Of a stretch of DNA of 64,000 nt, positions 44,196 through 55,422 are shown in pieces. Under the pieces are notes generated by a model. It did no database searches and was not told where the DNA came from. It was given only the letters and a program-made list of their open reading frames with translations. The position numbers and the translations under genes are program-made. The number at the start of each line of letters is the position of its first letter. Position 1 is the first letter of the stretch. This stretch comes from Alopecurus myosuroides (lineage: Eukaryota > Streptophyta > Magnoliopsida > Poales > Poaceae). Location: contig CM054062.1 of the NCBI GenBank assembly GCA_028641055.1, forward strand, positions 11,612,305 through 11,676,304. The letters run 5' to 3'.

Positions 44196-47100
44196 TCACT
44201 CAGTATTCTGGGCTGCGGCATCCATCTTCTCCTTGCCCTTGTTATTACTATTGGTGGCAGCAGCACCCGGATCAGCAGCATTGCCGGCTCGCGCAGGAGG
44301 AGGGACGACTGGTGTGGAAGTAGCAGGCGCAGAGTCGGCTTCAGCCTTCTTTTTTGCAGCTTTCTCCCTCAACTTGGCGGCTTCCTCCTTCCATCGGGCT
44401 AGCATATTATATGGCTTGGGAAGATCCGACTTAATCGCTTCACCATCAGCACCATAGGAAGGGACAATGGAGTTGAGCTCCAAGCTGTCAGCAATCACGC
44501 TTGCCGAGTAACGGACTTCTTTTTGGATGGCGTTGAAATCCTTCGGGGAAAATTTGGACCCATCGCGGTTGAATTCTGGAAATCCGACCATCAGCTTGTC
44601 CAGCTCTAGTTTAGGAAAGTAAGCTTTAGCCAGGGCTAGCCCCCGGGTTACCCCAACCCGGCAAGACGAACGCTTCCAATGCCAAATCCACTCGGGAATG
44701 GTAGAGCAAGCGTCCAGCATCCTCTTCAGGGTGACGTGCCCAACACCCGGCCAACGTAGTTCTTCAAGGATCCATTTGGTTCCGGCACATAGTTGCCGGA
44801 TAACGCTCTTGATGGTCTTCAGCCTGGCAATATCATCTTCTTCCGGCATTACTTCATCCGGACCTGCAGAAAGAAATGACAACACGAGTAAGGAAACCCG
44901 GCTATGTATCAGACGGATGACCCGGATTATGAATATTATGCTAAGAGGCATATCAATCAAAGCGCGATACGTATCAGCAATCTGGACAGAAAGGTTCACT
45001 AGATTATCTTCGGCTGCATGAGCCCTCCTTCTATACTTTCTCATGATCTTCCCACTCCTCCTGGCCTCAGCCTCGGCCTCCTCACGCAGAGCCACCTCCT
45101 TTTCAATACGCTTGGTGGCCTTAGCCAATTTTTTCTCAGACTGGGTCACGAAGTCCTGAGTGGAGATACAGGGATAAATTAGTCGGAAATACTGTGAAGT
45201 TCCAGGCAAATTATCAAGAAATTCACCCGGAACTTGGGGACTAGATAAGGATACAAGCAATGTTATTCGGATTTACCTCGTGTTTTGCTATCAAAGCTTC
45301 CAGGATATTCTCTTCATTAGCCCTTAAGGTGTGAAGGGCACTAAGCATTTTGGGGAATGTTATGTTTTCAGGCTTGGCGCCAGAAGAGTCGGCAGCTTGA
45401 TCCTCTGGATGAAGAGTTTTTCCTGACTTTGGGGTCGAGACCCGGACCGTCTGGTTCTCCGGGTTTGGGGAACCCGTCCTCGTCTCTTGGATCTCAATCT
45501 CTTCATCCACGTCTTCAGACGATTTTGGAGACCCGGCTTCTTGTTGGGCCGAGTCATTAAAAGGACCTTGTTCTTGGGCGTCTCCAGCTTCATCACCAGC
45601 TGTGGCGTCCACATTATCAGTCGGTCCCTCCGTCCTCTGGTTGTCTGCTCCCATGTTTTCCGGGTCACTAACTGTGACTTGAGCGCTAAAGAAGATGAGA
45701 AGAGGCAGTTAGCAATAGTGATTGAAAATTTTCAGGTATCAAAGGATGTCATATAGCAAAAACTTACCCGGTATTTACGGCGTAATCCGGCGGGAGCTCG
45801 CTGCTGGAAGCAGACGAAGATGTCAAAGGGACCGATAGCGGAGCCCGGAATTGCCCGGCACATGGATGGTTAGGAGAAGGGTGGCGCCGAGGAGAATTGG
45901 AAGGACGAGGCGGAGGAGCACTGGCATGATGGACGGGGGAGGTGGAGATGCCCGGGTTAAGGGGATCCTCACCCGGGGAAATCCGAGTTACTCTGCGCTT
46001 GGCTGGAAGAGAATCCTTCAAGTATGACGAGTTCGATAATTGATGGTTAAGTTGTCGCATGACATCGAAGGAGTAAGGTTCAGAGGATATAGAAGAGAAA
46101 GGAACCTTGGACACTGCCCCTCTGGCCTTCCTCTTGGCCCCAACTGTTGCTTCTTGATCAGATTCGGTAGCCTCCGGGTCATCCTCGTCCTTCTCATCTT
46201 CGTCCTCCAGCCCTGCGAATCGAGTATGTATCCGTGGGAAAAAGTTAAATGGGAGGAAAATGATGCAAGTAAAGATAATACAAGATCCGGGCAAATACCT
46301 TTATCACCGTCAGCCGGCTCATCTTCTTCTTCCGGGTCTCTGGAAGGGGGGGAGGTTTCAACTGTCCAGAAAGGATCATCGGCCTGAGACAGAAAGATGA
46401 AAATAAGAACTAGGAGCAGTATCGAGTCAAGATGAGGAAATAAACTTATGAGTATCGGGTCTTACCGGTGGGGCCGGGTTTTCCCGAGTAAACGGAGGTA
46501 ACCCGGCGATGTTCTTTATCACCTCCAGCTTCTCCGTCAAGAAACCCTTGATGGTTTTGTTGGTATCCCCGGCTGCAAAGCTCTTGGTGGAATATCGGAG
46601 TGCGTCTGTGGTGTGCCCCGAGTATTCGCACATTAATTTGGTGCGGATAGAATTGGGTTGGATCCGGAAGTCAACCCAAGTTTTCACTAAGTTGAGCCCA
46701 AGAAGGCCTTGGGCTGAGAGAACGGCTATCTTAGCTAGCAAAGGTATGATTGCCTCCCTGTCCGAGTCAGGGGCGAAAGCGTTGAAATTCTCGGAAGTAT
46801 TGAGGAGGCCCTCCGAGTAACCCGGCAGTCTCTTCTCGCCGGGTGGAGAGGTGTCGGGGCAGTAGAAGAAGGATAATTGCCAGTGTTTAACATGGGAGTT
46901 CAGATTAAGGGTTGGCATTGGGGAGTTTTTGCGGCGTTGGATGGATACCCCGCCGCAAGTGAGAAGTGCTCCGTCACCGCTTTTGCGGCACGGCTTGCAC
47001 TGGAAAAGTTCAATAAAAAGAGCCAAACTTGGCGGAGTGCACAAGTACGACTCGGATAGGACTATGAAGTGAGTAATATTCAACATAGAGTTAGGCCCTA

Positions 47101-47395
47101 TGTCAAATGTCCTGAGGCCATAATGGTTCAGGACCTCACGAAAGAAAGGGTGACCCGGAGGACGGAATCCCCGGGTCACGTGCTCTATGAAACAGATTAC
47201 CTCGCCGTCGGTGGGTGTGGGCCGGGTCTCGTCACCCGGCGCCCTCCAGTGAATGTCCTTCTGAGGGGGGAGAACCCCCAACTCGGCCAGCTCTTCCAGC
47301 TTGGCCTTTGTGACTGTGGATCGCCCCCAATTTGCGGATATGGATTGGGTTGTCTTCGCCTGGGCCGGCTGTTTCCCTTGCCTTTTGGGAGCCAT
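44196..47395 (-). CDS. Element C antisense gene, six exons, 912 aa, Transposase_28-type
   Basis: Exons on minus: 47395-46466, 46383-46299, 46212-45768, 45685-45277, 45155-44954 and 44863-44196. Lengths sum to 2739, a multiple of 3, with no internal stop. Exon 1 carries the conserved domain (FIEHVTRGFRPPGHPFF, NHYGLRTFDIGPNSML). Exons 2-4 are acidic and Pro/Ser-rich with AKRKARG and AKRRVTR basic stretches. Exon 5 is a coiled coil (EKEVALREEAEAEARR). Exon 6 ends in a Lys/Ala-rich tail. Introns 1-4 are GT-AG. Intron 5 begins ATATGCC, probably a G-to-A loss of its donor, but it is 90 bp and open in frame, so retention adds 30 residues. ATG 47395 is the first ATG after a predicted 5'UTR intron. 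Function is unknown; a nuclear role is inferred. Confidence 0.75.
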
Positions 47396-47404
47396 GGGAT
47401 CAAC

Positions 47405-47927
47405 CTGCAAAACACAAGGAAAAAAGATACAGGAAATGAAACTCGGAAATATTGGGTTACCCGAATATATGCACGAAGTATCGAGAAGATATGAAGCCTA
47501 AGAATTATCCGGGTGTCACGCCATGAGGTGAAGATTACAAGGTATCCGGGTATCAAGTGCAATTATAGAAACTATTGGTTACTTACGTATTGAAAGGTGT
47601 TTGAGGAAGACAGATGATTGCCCATGTATCTACTGCAAGCAAAAGAACCGGAAAAGAAGGATTTTCCGGGTATCAATGACATGCGCGGAAAATTGGGATG
47701 AAATGGATCTAGATTGGAAAACTTGTGGATGATTCTATGAAGAAATTGGTGACTAATGATGATAGGGGAATGGTGTGTAATCACTAATCAGGCTACTGGG
47801 GGAGTTAGCAAGCATCTGAACAATTCTAACCGGCGCGACAGGAAAAACCTCCCGCGGGTTGACCTAGATCCAATCTAGAGGAAATCGGAAAATTACAGGA
47901 GTAAATTAGTGGATGCGAAGAACTTAC
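47405..47927 (-). other. Predicted 5'UTR intron of C's antisense gene
   Basis: On minus, CCA|GTAAGTTC at 47928/47927 is a strong donor and TTTTGCAG|GTTGATCCC at 47405/47404 a strong acceptor, ten bases before the start codon. The upstream exon from about 48160 to 47928 contains no ATG, so splicing makes ATG 47395 the first in the message. Confidence 0.55.
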
Positions 47928-48186
47928 TGGATAAGATGGGAGCGGCGCGCGGTGGCGGAAGACCGCGTGGTTTGAATATCTCTTCAAAGCTTCCGGCGGG
48001 CAAAGTGAGGGCGTGGCGGCGGAGCTCAGCGGTGGCGCGGGGTGGTTTGAAGACGAACACAGCCGGCGGTGATCTTGCTCCAACGACGAGCTTGGGATTC
48101 CCTTGGTGGTGTTGCGCGAGCGCGAGATATGAGGAAGGAGAAGGGGTTGAAGTGAGCCGTTGGGATTAGGGTTACCCCTAAGTGCC

Positions 48187-48194
48187 TATTTATA
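48187..48194 (-). promoter_or_regulatory. TATA box of C's antisense gene
   Basis: On minus, TATAAATA in the context CCTTATAAATAGG. It lies about 260 bp before the predicted 5'UTR intron and inside the element, not in the LTR. Transcription would start near 48160. Confidence 0.6.
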
Positions 48195-48570
48195 AGGGTG
48201 TGAGCGGATAAATCCAGTTCAACGGGAGGGAGCCGGGGATTTCGGGATAACGGCTGCCTGCACGGATTTCGTGATATATGCTTTAAGTGCTGACCGAGAT
48301 ATCCGGACAGAGATAAGAAGGAGATCTTCTCCACAATACTAGGGGCAATTATCGAGTAAAAGTGAATCAGGTCTTTAAACATTCTTATCAGGGTGTTGAC
48401 CCGGAAAAACTGAGCAAAGGACTTGGAGAAAGCCGGGTTATTATATGGCCACCTTGGAGTTAGGCCTGGCTGTTTATTAAAGCAATTTAACCCGGCCTCC
48501 ATTGAATTTGTAAGTTTGATAATTTTGCAGGGAATAGCGTGCGCTTCAAAGAGAATCTCGTGAATCCCAA

Positions 48571-48587
48571 GCTATTCTGGGGACTAC
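48571..48587 (+). promoter_or_regulatory. Element C polypurine tract
   Basis: GCTATTCTGGGGACTAC precedes the 3' LTR directly. It corresponds to the TTGGGGGCTAC tract of B with a small change. Confidence 0.65.
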
Positions 48588-49061
48588 TGATGGAGGGATG
48601 ATAACCCGGTAGGCCAACACCAAGGTGTAACCCGGCCCAATGGACGTTGCGCAAGATCCGGCTAAAGATAAGGAAGCTTCTGGAAGGCCCAAGTTCATGG
48701 GCCTAGTAACCCGGATTGTGGGTTACGATAAGGAAAGCTAGGGTTTGTATGCAGTGTCCGGGTAGGATTCAGGGTGTGCCTTGGAAGGCGAGCCGGGGGT
48801 CCAGGTGCTTTATAAACCGGCCCCTAGGACTAGTTGAGGGGGATCCAAGAGTTCTAACAATATCGTTTGATATCGAGCATCCAGTGTAATACGAGAGTTG
48901 AGTTAATATATCGAGGTCGGAGACTCGGCGACTTGATTGCCGGCTACCAGATCGAGTTCCATCATGTTTTCCTCCGAGCTAAACCCTCTCCCAAACGCCT
49001 GTGTCGTCTTGCCCCAAGATCAGTTACCCCTGGTAACGTCTGCCGTGATTATCCCACGACA
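48588..49061 (+). repeat. Element C 3' LTR (474 bp)
   Basis: Full copy of the 5' LTR with three base differences. TATAAA at 48811-48816. TSD GTACT follows at 49062-49066. Confidence 0.92.
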
Positions 49062-51563
49062 GTACTGCCGCCAAAAGAAAGGTTTCACAACCCATCTTGG
49101 CAAAAGCAGATAAACGGCAAAGATGCCAGAGGCGAACCAATATACAAAACCGCAGCAGAAAACGCGGAAGCAGCATTCGCCATCCTGAACAATGACATGT
49201 ACTCCAATGGTGAAAAACTTCAAGGGGTGTATGCTTTCCTAGGAAAAGCATTCTAACAACAGCAGCGGGGCCAAGAGCGATCAGGAAGGCTGCATGATAA
49301 CTCCGCCCTATGCAAAACAGCTACTTGCGCCGCTGGAGCAACTGGACCAGAGGAACCTGGAGATTCAGACAATTCAAAGGATAAAAAAGAGGATCCGAGA
49401 AAAGACAAGAAAAACCCCGACAATAGGGATGAAGCGTCCCGAAATGGATCCCCTCCCCCGAAAGGTGGACTCAAACCCCACGATCAGGAAGAAAAATACC
49501 GGAATGACGGCAAAACAATGCCACCTCCGAGAAACCCAGCTGAGAAAGCCGGAAGATACGATATACCTCACAGACGTGAGAGATCCTGGACACCTCCTAA
49601 GGATAAAGAAAGGCACAGGAGCAGGACTCCGCCTAATCCAAAAGGGCGTGATCACGTAAGAGATAGGCACAATCCCGGAAAAGCGCGTCCGCGCAACAAT
49701 GGAAAAGAAAGGAGTAGATCCCCTTATGTCCATTCAACCGGAAGTTATTCCGCACACATTGATAGAGCGGAAAAGGATGATCTATACTTTGGTCCTAAGT
49801 GTTTCACTGACAGGATCCGAAGGATAACCCTGCATTCTGGCTTTGCCAAAGTCGGTCGAACGTACCAGAAATACACCGGCAGCACAAACCCGGACACATG
49901 GCTCTCAGACTACTATACAGCCGTCCAGATCAACAATGGGACAGACCTAGAAGCTGTCAAGTTTCTTCCCCTAATGTTACTGGATGGAGCCAGAGATTGG
50001 ATCAATGGATTACCATCAAGAACTGTCGACAGCTGGGATGATATGGCTACAGTATTTACTCAGCATTTCCGGGGAACGTACAAACACCCGAACAACATCA
50101 ACCAGCTGAACCGTTGCACCCAATTCGAAGATGAACCATACGTGGATTTCATCTCTAGATGGACGGCAATGAAGAATAGTTGTTCTGGAGTAACTGACGT
50201 ACAAGCAATGCATGCTTTCGTCAATGGCCTAAAACCCGGACTTGTACCGTTCATGGTTGGTTCCAAACAGCACAAAGATCTCGGATCTATGCTTACAACC
50301 GCCAACGAACACGCTACAGCCGAAGACGACATCAGAGCAAGAGGGGGCAATGTCGAATCACTGATACTTGCCAAGAAAACTCCTCGTTCTGACAAAAAAG
50401 GAACTCCAGAAACAACGAAAAAACCCAAAGAGGTCAACATAGCCTTTGGAAGTGAAAAAGGGAATAAGTGGAAAGGACGCAATCCAGATCCAATCAACTA
50501 CACTCCAGAGGAGTGGGAGAGGATTAAGTCGGAACCCTGTGTCCACCATTCACAATTTGGGAAACCCACCCATACAAACGCGCAATTCCGGCTGAATAAG
50601 CAGATGAAAGGCAGTGCAGGATCCGGAAATAAGGGGACGGGTTCCAAAAGGAAGCCCGCTAAACAAAAGCCAGAAGCTGACAAAGAAGACAGTGAATCGT
50701 ACACTGATGAAAAAATCCAGGAACAACAGCGAAAGGGCGAACCCAAAATTCCGAGAGTTGATGGAGAAGCAATTCTAACATTCCTAGCAACTCCGTCAAC
50801 AAAGGTGGCCAAAAGAACACTTCGAGAAATAAACGCGGTTGTTCCGGTAACCCCGAAATTCTTGAAGTACTCCAACACATCAATTACCTGGGATCAGTCT
50901 GATCATCCCGGGAATATCCTTGAACCCGGCACACAAGCTCTTGTCGTAAGCCCTATTGTCCAGAACACTAGGCTAAGAAGAGTGATGATGGATGGAGGAT
51001 CCATCATTAACATAATGTACCTGGATACACTGAAGCATCTGAAGATTTCCGAGTCCCAGCTCAATTACAGCAACATACGCTTCCATGGCATTGTTCCTGG
51101 AAGACACGCACGATCCCTAGGAGAAATTTCCCTAGATGTCACCTTCGGAGATAAAGATCACTTCCGGCAGGAAAAAGTGTCCTTCGAAGTAGTGCCGTTC
51201 GAAAGCGTGTATCACGCAATAGTCGGACGTCCAGCTTTCGCCAAATTCATGGCAAGATCCCGTTATATCTATAACAAGCTGAAGATGCCAGGACCCAAGG
51301 GAGGAGTAATCACCATAGCCGGTGACTTCAAGCTGGCAAACGAGTTGGAGAAAGAAAACGCCCTTTGCGCTCAGAGGTTCATAGCAAAGGAAGAACTGAA
51401 GGAATTAGCCAAGGAGGTATCGCCGACAGAAATGCCGGCAGGAAAAGAAACTCGGAAGCCAACAGACAGCTTCAAGGCGTCTGAGAATACAAAACAGGTA
51501 ATCCTAGATCCCAAAGATCCGACAAAGTTCGTCGTCGTAGGGACTGGGATGACTGACAAATAG
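49062..51563 (+). pseudogene. Element B gag core and protease
   Basis: The gag frame resumes after C. TAA at 49254-49256 interrupts it, then it is open to TAG 51561-51563. A charged region with RS dipeptides (RRERSWTPPKDKERHRSRTP) leads to the gag core (DGARDWINGLPSRTVDSWDD, TVFTQHFRGTYKHPNN) at about 49960-50090. The protease site is MMDGGSIINIMY at 50988, followed by RFHGIVPGRHARSL and IVGRPAFAKFMA. The degenerate zinc-knuckle region reads CVHHSQFGKPTHTNAQ near 50540. The polyprotein would assemble particles and cut itself. Both breaks fit a C-to-T change in a glutamine codon. Confidence 0.85.
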
Positions 51564-52931
51564 GAAGGCGAGCTCATCAAGTTCCTCCGTGAGAACTGGG
51601 ATATTTTTGCCTGGTGTCCAGCTGACATGCCAGGCGTACCCAGGGAACTTGCTAAGCACCAACTCAAGGTGATTCCAGGATCAAAACCCGTCAAACAAGG
51701 TCTCCGTCGATTTGACGGAAGAAGAAGGAAGGCTATTGGCAAGGAAATTATCCGGCTTTTAGCAGCAGATTTCATCCAGGAAGTAATCCACACTGAATGG
51801 TCTGCAAATCCGGTGTTAGTACCGAAGAAAGACACTACTGCTCTTAGAATGTGTATAGATTACACAGGCTTGAACAAATTGTGTCCGAAAGATAGGTTCG
51901 CATTACCGCGAATCGATCAAATAATAGATGCCACTGCAGGCTCTGAGCTTTTATGATTTTTGGATGCATACTCCGGGTACCACCAAATACGCATGAAAAA
52001 GGAAGATCAAATTAAGACTTCTTTCATAACCCCATATAGGACGTACTATTACGTAACCATGCCATTTGGCCTGAAGAACGCAGGTGCAACCTACCAGCGT
52101 TGCATGCAACATTGTTTGCATAGTCAGATTGGCAAAAACGTCCACGTTTACGTGGAAGATATTGCTGTCGTAACCAAGGAAAAAGATACACTCCTTGAGG
52201 ATCCGCGAGAAACTTTCGAAAACTTGCGCACCTACAAGATGAAGTTAAATCCATCTAAGTGCGTATTCGGGGTTCCCTCAGGAAAACTTCTGGGTTTCAT
52301 CGTTTCTCACAAAGGAATAGAAGTTAACCCGGAAAAGATCAAAGCCATATTAAACATCTCGAAGCCTACGTGCGTGAAAGATGTCCAAAGATTGACGGGT
52401 TCCGCCGCTGCCGTCAGCAGATTTATTAGTCGGCTGGGGGATAAAGCCTTACCACTCTACAAGTTGCTGAAGAAATCCGACAAGTTCGAGTGGACAGAAG
52501 AGGCTGATGTAGCGTTAACCCAGTTAAAGGAAACTTTGATGAAAGCTCCGATTTTGGCATCCCCAAAAGACGAAGAACCTATGTTATTGTACCTCACGGC
52601 TACAAACAGGGTTATTAGTGCGGTAATCGTTGTGGAGCGGAAGAAAGACGAACAAAGCATACCAGACCAGCATCCGGTATATTACATAAGTGAAGTTTTC
52701 TCCGAATCCAAACAAAGGTACCCACACTATCAAAAACTGACATATGGTGTATTTTTAGCATCTAGAGAACTGCGCCATTACTTCCAAGGGCATTCCATAA
52801 CGGTGGTATGTAAAGTACCACTAGGGGACATTATAAACAATGCGGAGGCAACTGGTCGAGTAGCCAAATGGGGTATCGAGCTAGCAGCCTTCGACATTAA
52901 GTATCAGCCAAGGACGGCAATAAAATCCTAG
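51564..52931 (+). pseudogene. Element B reverse transcriptase
   Basis: Same frame as the protease. It has MPGVPRELAKHQLKV, LRMCIDYTGLNKLCPKDRFA, then TGA at 51954-51956, then FLDAYSGYHQIRMKKED and MPFGLKNAGATYQR. The catalytic motif reads YVED (52149-52160): the first Asp of YVDD is Glu (GAA), which should abolish or cripple polymerisation. KCVFGVPSGKLLGF and the connection follow, ending at TAG 52929-52931, inside a site where C reads IKSQALVDF. Confidence 0.87.
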
Positions 52932-54797
52932 GTTTTGGCAGATTTTGTCGCCGACTGGACGGAAGCAATGGAGAACACACCAATGCCGGAGTCCGAATAC
53001 TGGATCATGCACTTTGACGGGTCCAAGATGAAGGAAGGCGCTGGCGCTGGTGTAGTCTTAAAATCTCCTAAGGGAGACACAATGGAGTACGTATTGCAAA
53101 TACACTTCAACGCCAGTAATAACGTGGCAGAATACGAAGCTTTGCTTCATGGCTTGCATATTGCAAAAGAAATAGGAGTAAAGCGCATCTTGTGCTATGG
53201 CGACTCGGATTTGGTACAGCATCAGCTTAACCAAACCTGGGACGCCAAAAGCCCTATAATGGCCGAATACCGGAGAACGGTGGACGAGTTCGCCATCTGT
53301 TTCTTTGGATTCGAAGTACTCCACATGAAAAGGGAGGAAAATTGGAACGCGGATGCTTTAGCCCGCATGGGATCGGAAAGGGTAAAAACCTTACCACCAG
53401 GTGTATTCGTCCAGCATTTGCACGAGCCATCCATAAAAGGTGGAGATGTTGATTATCCTCTGGCTTCCGAATCAATTGAAGTTATGCTCGTCAAACCGGA
53501 CTGGACAATTCCATATCTAAACTTCTTAGTCAATCAGAAGTACCCGGAGGGATCAGACGAAGTCTTGCAAAGACAAATACAGCGTCGATGCAAAGGATAC
53601 GTGGTAATTGACAATTGTCTATATAAATGCAGTATTTCCGGAATTTTTCAGCGGTGTATCTCACCAGAAGAAGGACGAGAAATACTGGAAGAAATCCATG
53701 CCGGAGATTGCGGACATCATGCTCAATCAAAAAGCATAGTTAAAAAAGCATTCCGCGCTGGGTTTTTCTGGCTAACAGCCAAGACAGATGCTGAGCACAT
53801 AGTTAATATGTGCGCTGGGTGTCAATATTACGCCAAGCAGACTAATTTGCCGGCCCAAGCACTCAAAACTATCCCCATTACATGGCCGTTTGCAGTCTGG
53901 GGGCTAGATATGATGGGACCGTTCAAAACTGCAAGAGGTGGACTTATACATCTACTCGTAGCAGTGGATAAGTATACCAAATGGGTGGAGGCCAAACCCA
54001 TCAAAAAGCTGGATGGTGCAACTGCCAGAAATTTCATCATTGACTTAGTAATGAGATACGGCGTTCCACACAGCATAATAACCGACAACGGGACAAATTT
54101 CTCCATTCGGGAGTTGGCAAAATTTTACCGACAAACGGGAATTCGCCTAGATCTCGCATCTGTGGCACACCCGCAATCCAATGGACAGGTTGAGAGAATG
54201 AATAGCTCAATCTTGCAAGGAATACGCCCAAGACTCGAATCTCCTCTTCACAGAGCAGCTGGAGCATGGATAGAAGAGTTACCTTCCGTGCTTTGGAGTA
54301 TTCGAACGACGCCAAATAGGTCAACTGGGCAAACCCCGTTCTTCCTAGTTTATGGTGCGGAAGCTATTCTTCCAACGGACATGATCCATGACAGCCCAAG
54401 AGTGCAAGAGTTCGATGACTCAGATGCCGAAGAAGCACGACAGGATGCCGTTGATCTCTTAGAAGAGGAATGAGAGCTTGTGCTTCAACGGTCCGCCATC
54501 TACCAGCAAAGTCTGCGACGTTACCATAGTCGGAAAATCAGGCATCGTTCTTTTAAAGAAGGTGACCTAGTGCTGAGGCTGGTGCAGCAAAGGAAGCACA
54601 AATTAGCCCCAGTTTGGGAAGGACCATTTGTCATAAGTAAAGCCATGAAGAATGGATCGTATTATCTAGTCGATATTCGAGATACGGAAGATGATCCCGA
54701 GAAGCCGAATCGCAAAAGAAAGAGAAAGATAGATGTTGAGCTAGGAGAGACAAAGAGGCCTTGGAGCATCCAGCAGTTACGTCCCTTCTATACTTAG
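52932..54797 (+). pseudogene. Element B RNase H and integrase
   Basis: RNase H: HFDGSKMKEGAGAG, EYEALLHGLH, CYGDSDLVQHQ, NADALARMG; all four acidic residues are present. Integrase: zinc module GDCGHHAQ and CAGCQYYAKQTN, core WGLDMMGPF, ITDNGTNF, PQSNGQVERMN with the D, D, E triad intact, then TPFFLVYGAEAILPTD. TGA at 54471-54473 interrupts the C-terminal part, which continues to the genuine stop at 54795-54797 with GDLVLRL and WEGPFVI. Only one break lies in this 1.9-kb stretch. Confidence 0.87.
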
Positions 54798-55422
54798 TTC
54801 AATCTCTATGTAAACATCTTTTGAGATCATGAAATAAAGTTGTCGGAATTCTGATATCCATGTTTTTACAAGTTCATTATAGTACAAAGCATGATTCCAC
54901 CTTATCTATTTCCCAATGATCTTACAAAATACTCAATGTTAACCTGAATTGTGCCTGCGTGCTCGGCGTTAAAAAACTGAATGATTTGTCAGCCTGATAA
55001 CGGCTAAAGGAAACTCGGATTGTGCCTGCGTGCCCAAGTTTCAACAAATTCCTTACCGTTCCCTAAGCATTATCTGATTGCGTATGTGTTGGGTCACTGG
55101 AACCAGTTAGTAAAAATGCCTTTAGTATGATCCATGTTTCCGGGTTAAAACTGATTGGTTATACCCAGTTACTCGGCATGACGCTTCATAATGCTATTGA
55201 GCCATTTCAAACACTAAGGACAGTTAAAACATATACGCCAGAGAACTTAGAAGATAAAGGAATAGTAAAACCCGAAAATCTTGCAAGGAATTTAATAATT
55301 CAAAGCTGCAAAAGGCGGAGTTCTTGTTTCGACAAACGGAATAGAAGCATTACAATAGGAATTACATTGAAAAAATAGTGCTCCTATTATACAAATCCAC
55401 CATCCAGGTCAAGTGCAGTCCT
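54798..55422 (+). mobile_element. Element B spacer after integrase
   Basis: AT-rich noncoding DNA of 625 bp between the pol stop and the 3' end of the antisense gene. It includes two similar segments with TTGTGCCTGCGTGC (near 54950 and 55020). No gene is recognised. Confidence 0.55.

Larger units (their letters stand above)
38435..49061 (+). mobile_element. Element C: Tat-type retrotransposon lacking gag, nested in B
   Basis: LTRs of 474 bp (TGATGG...CGACA) are flanked by TSD GTACT at 38430-38434 and 49062-49066. The LTRs differ at only three positions, so this is among the youngest insertions. RT motifs are intact, but most of gag is missing and integrase has two frameshifts. It carries a full-length antisense gene. 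Confidence 0.92.
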
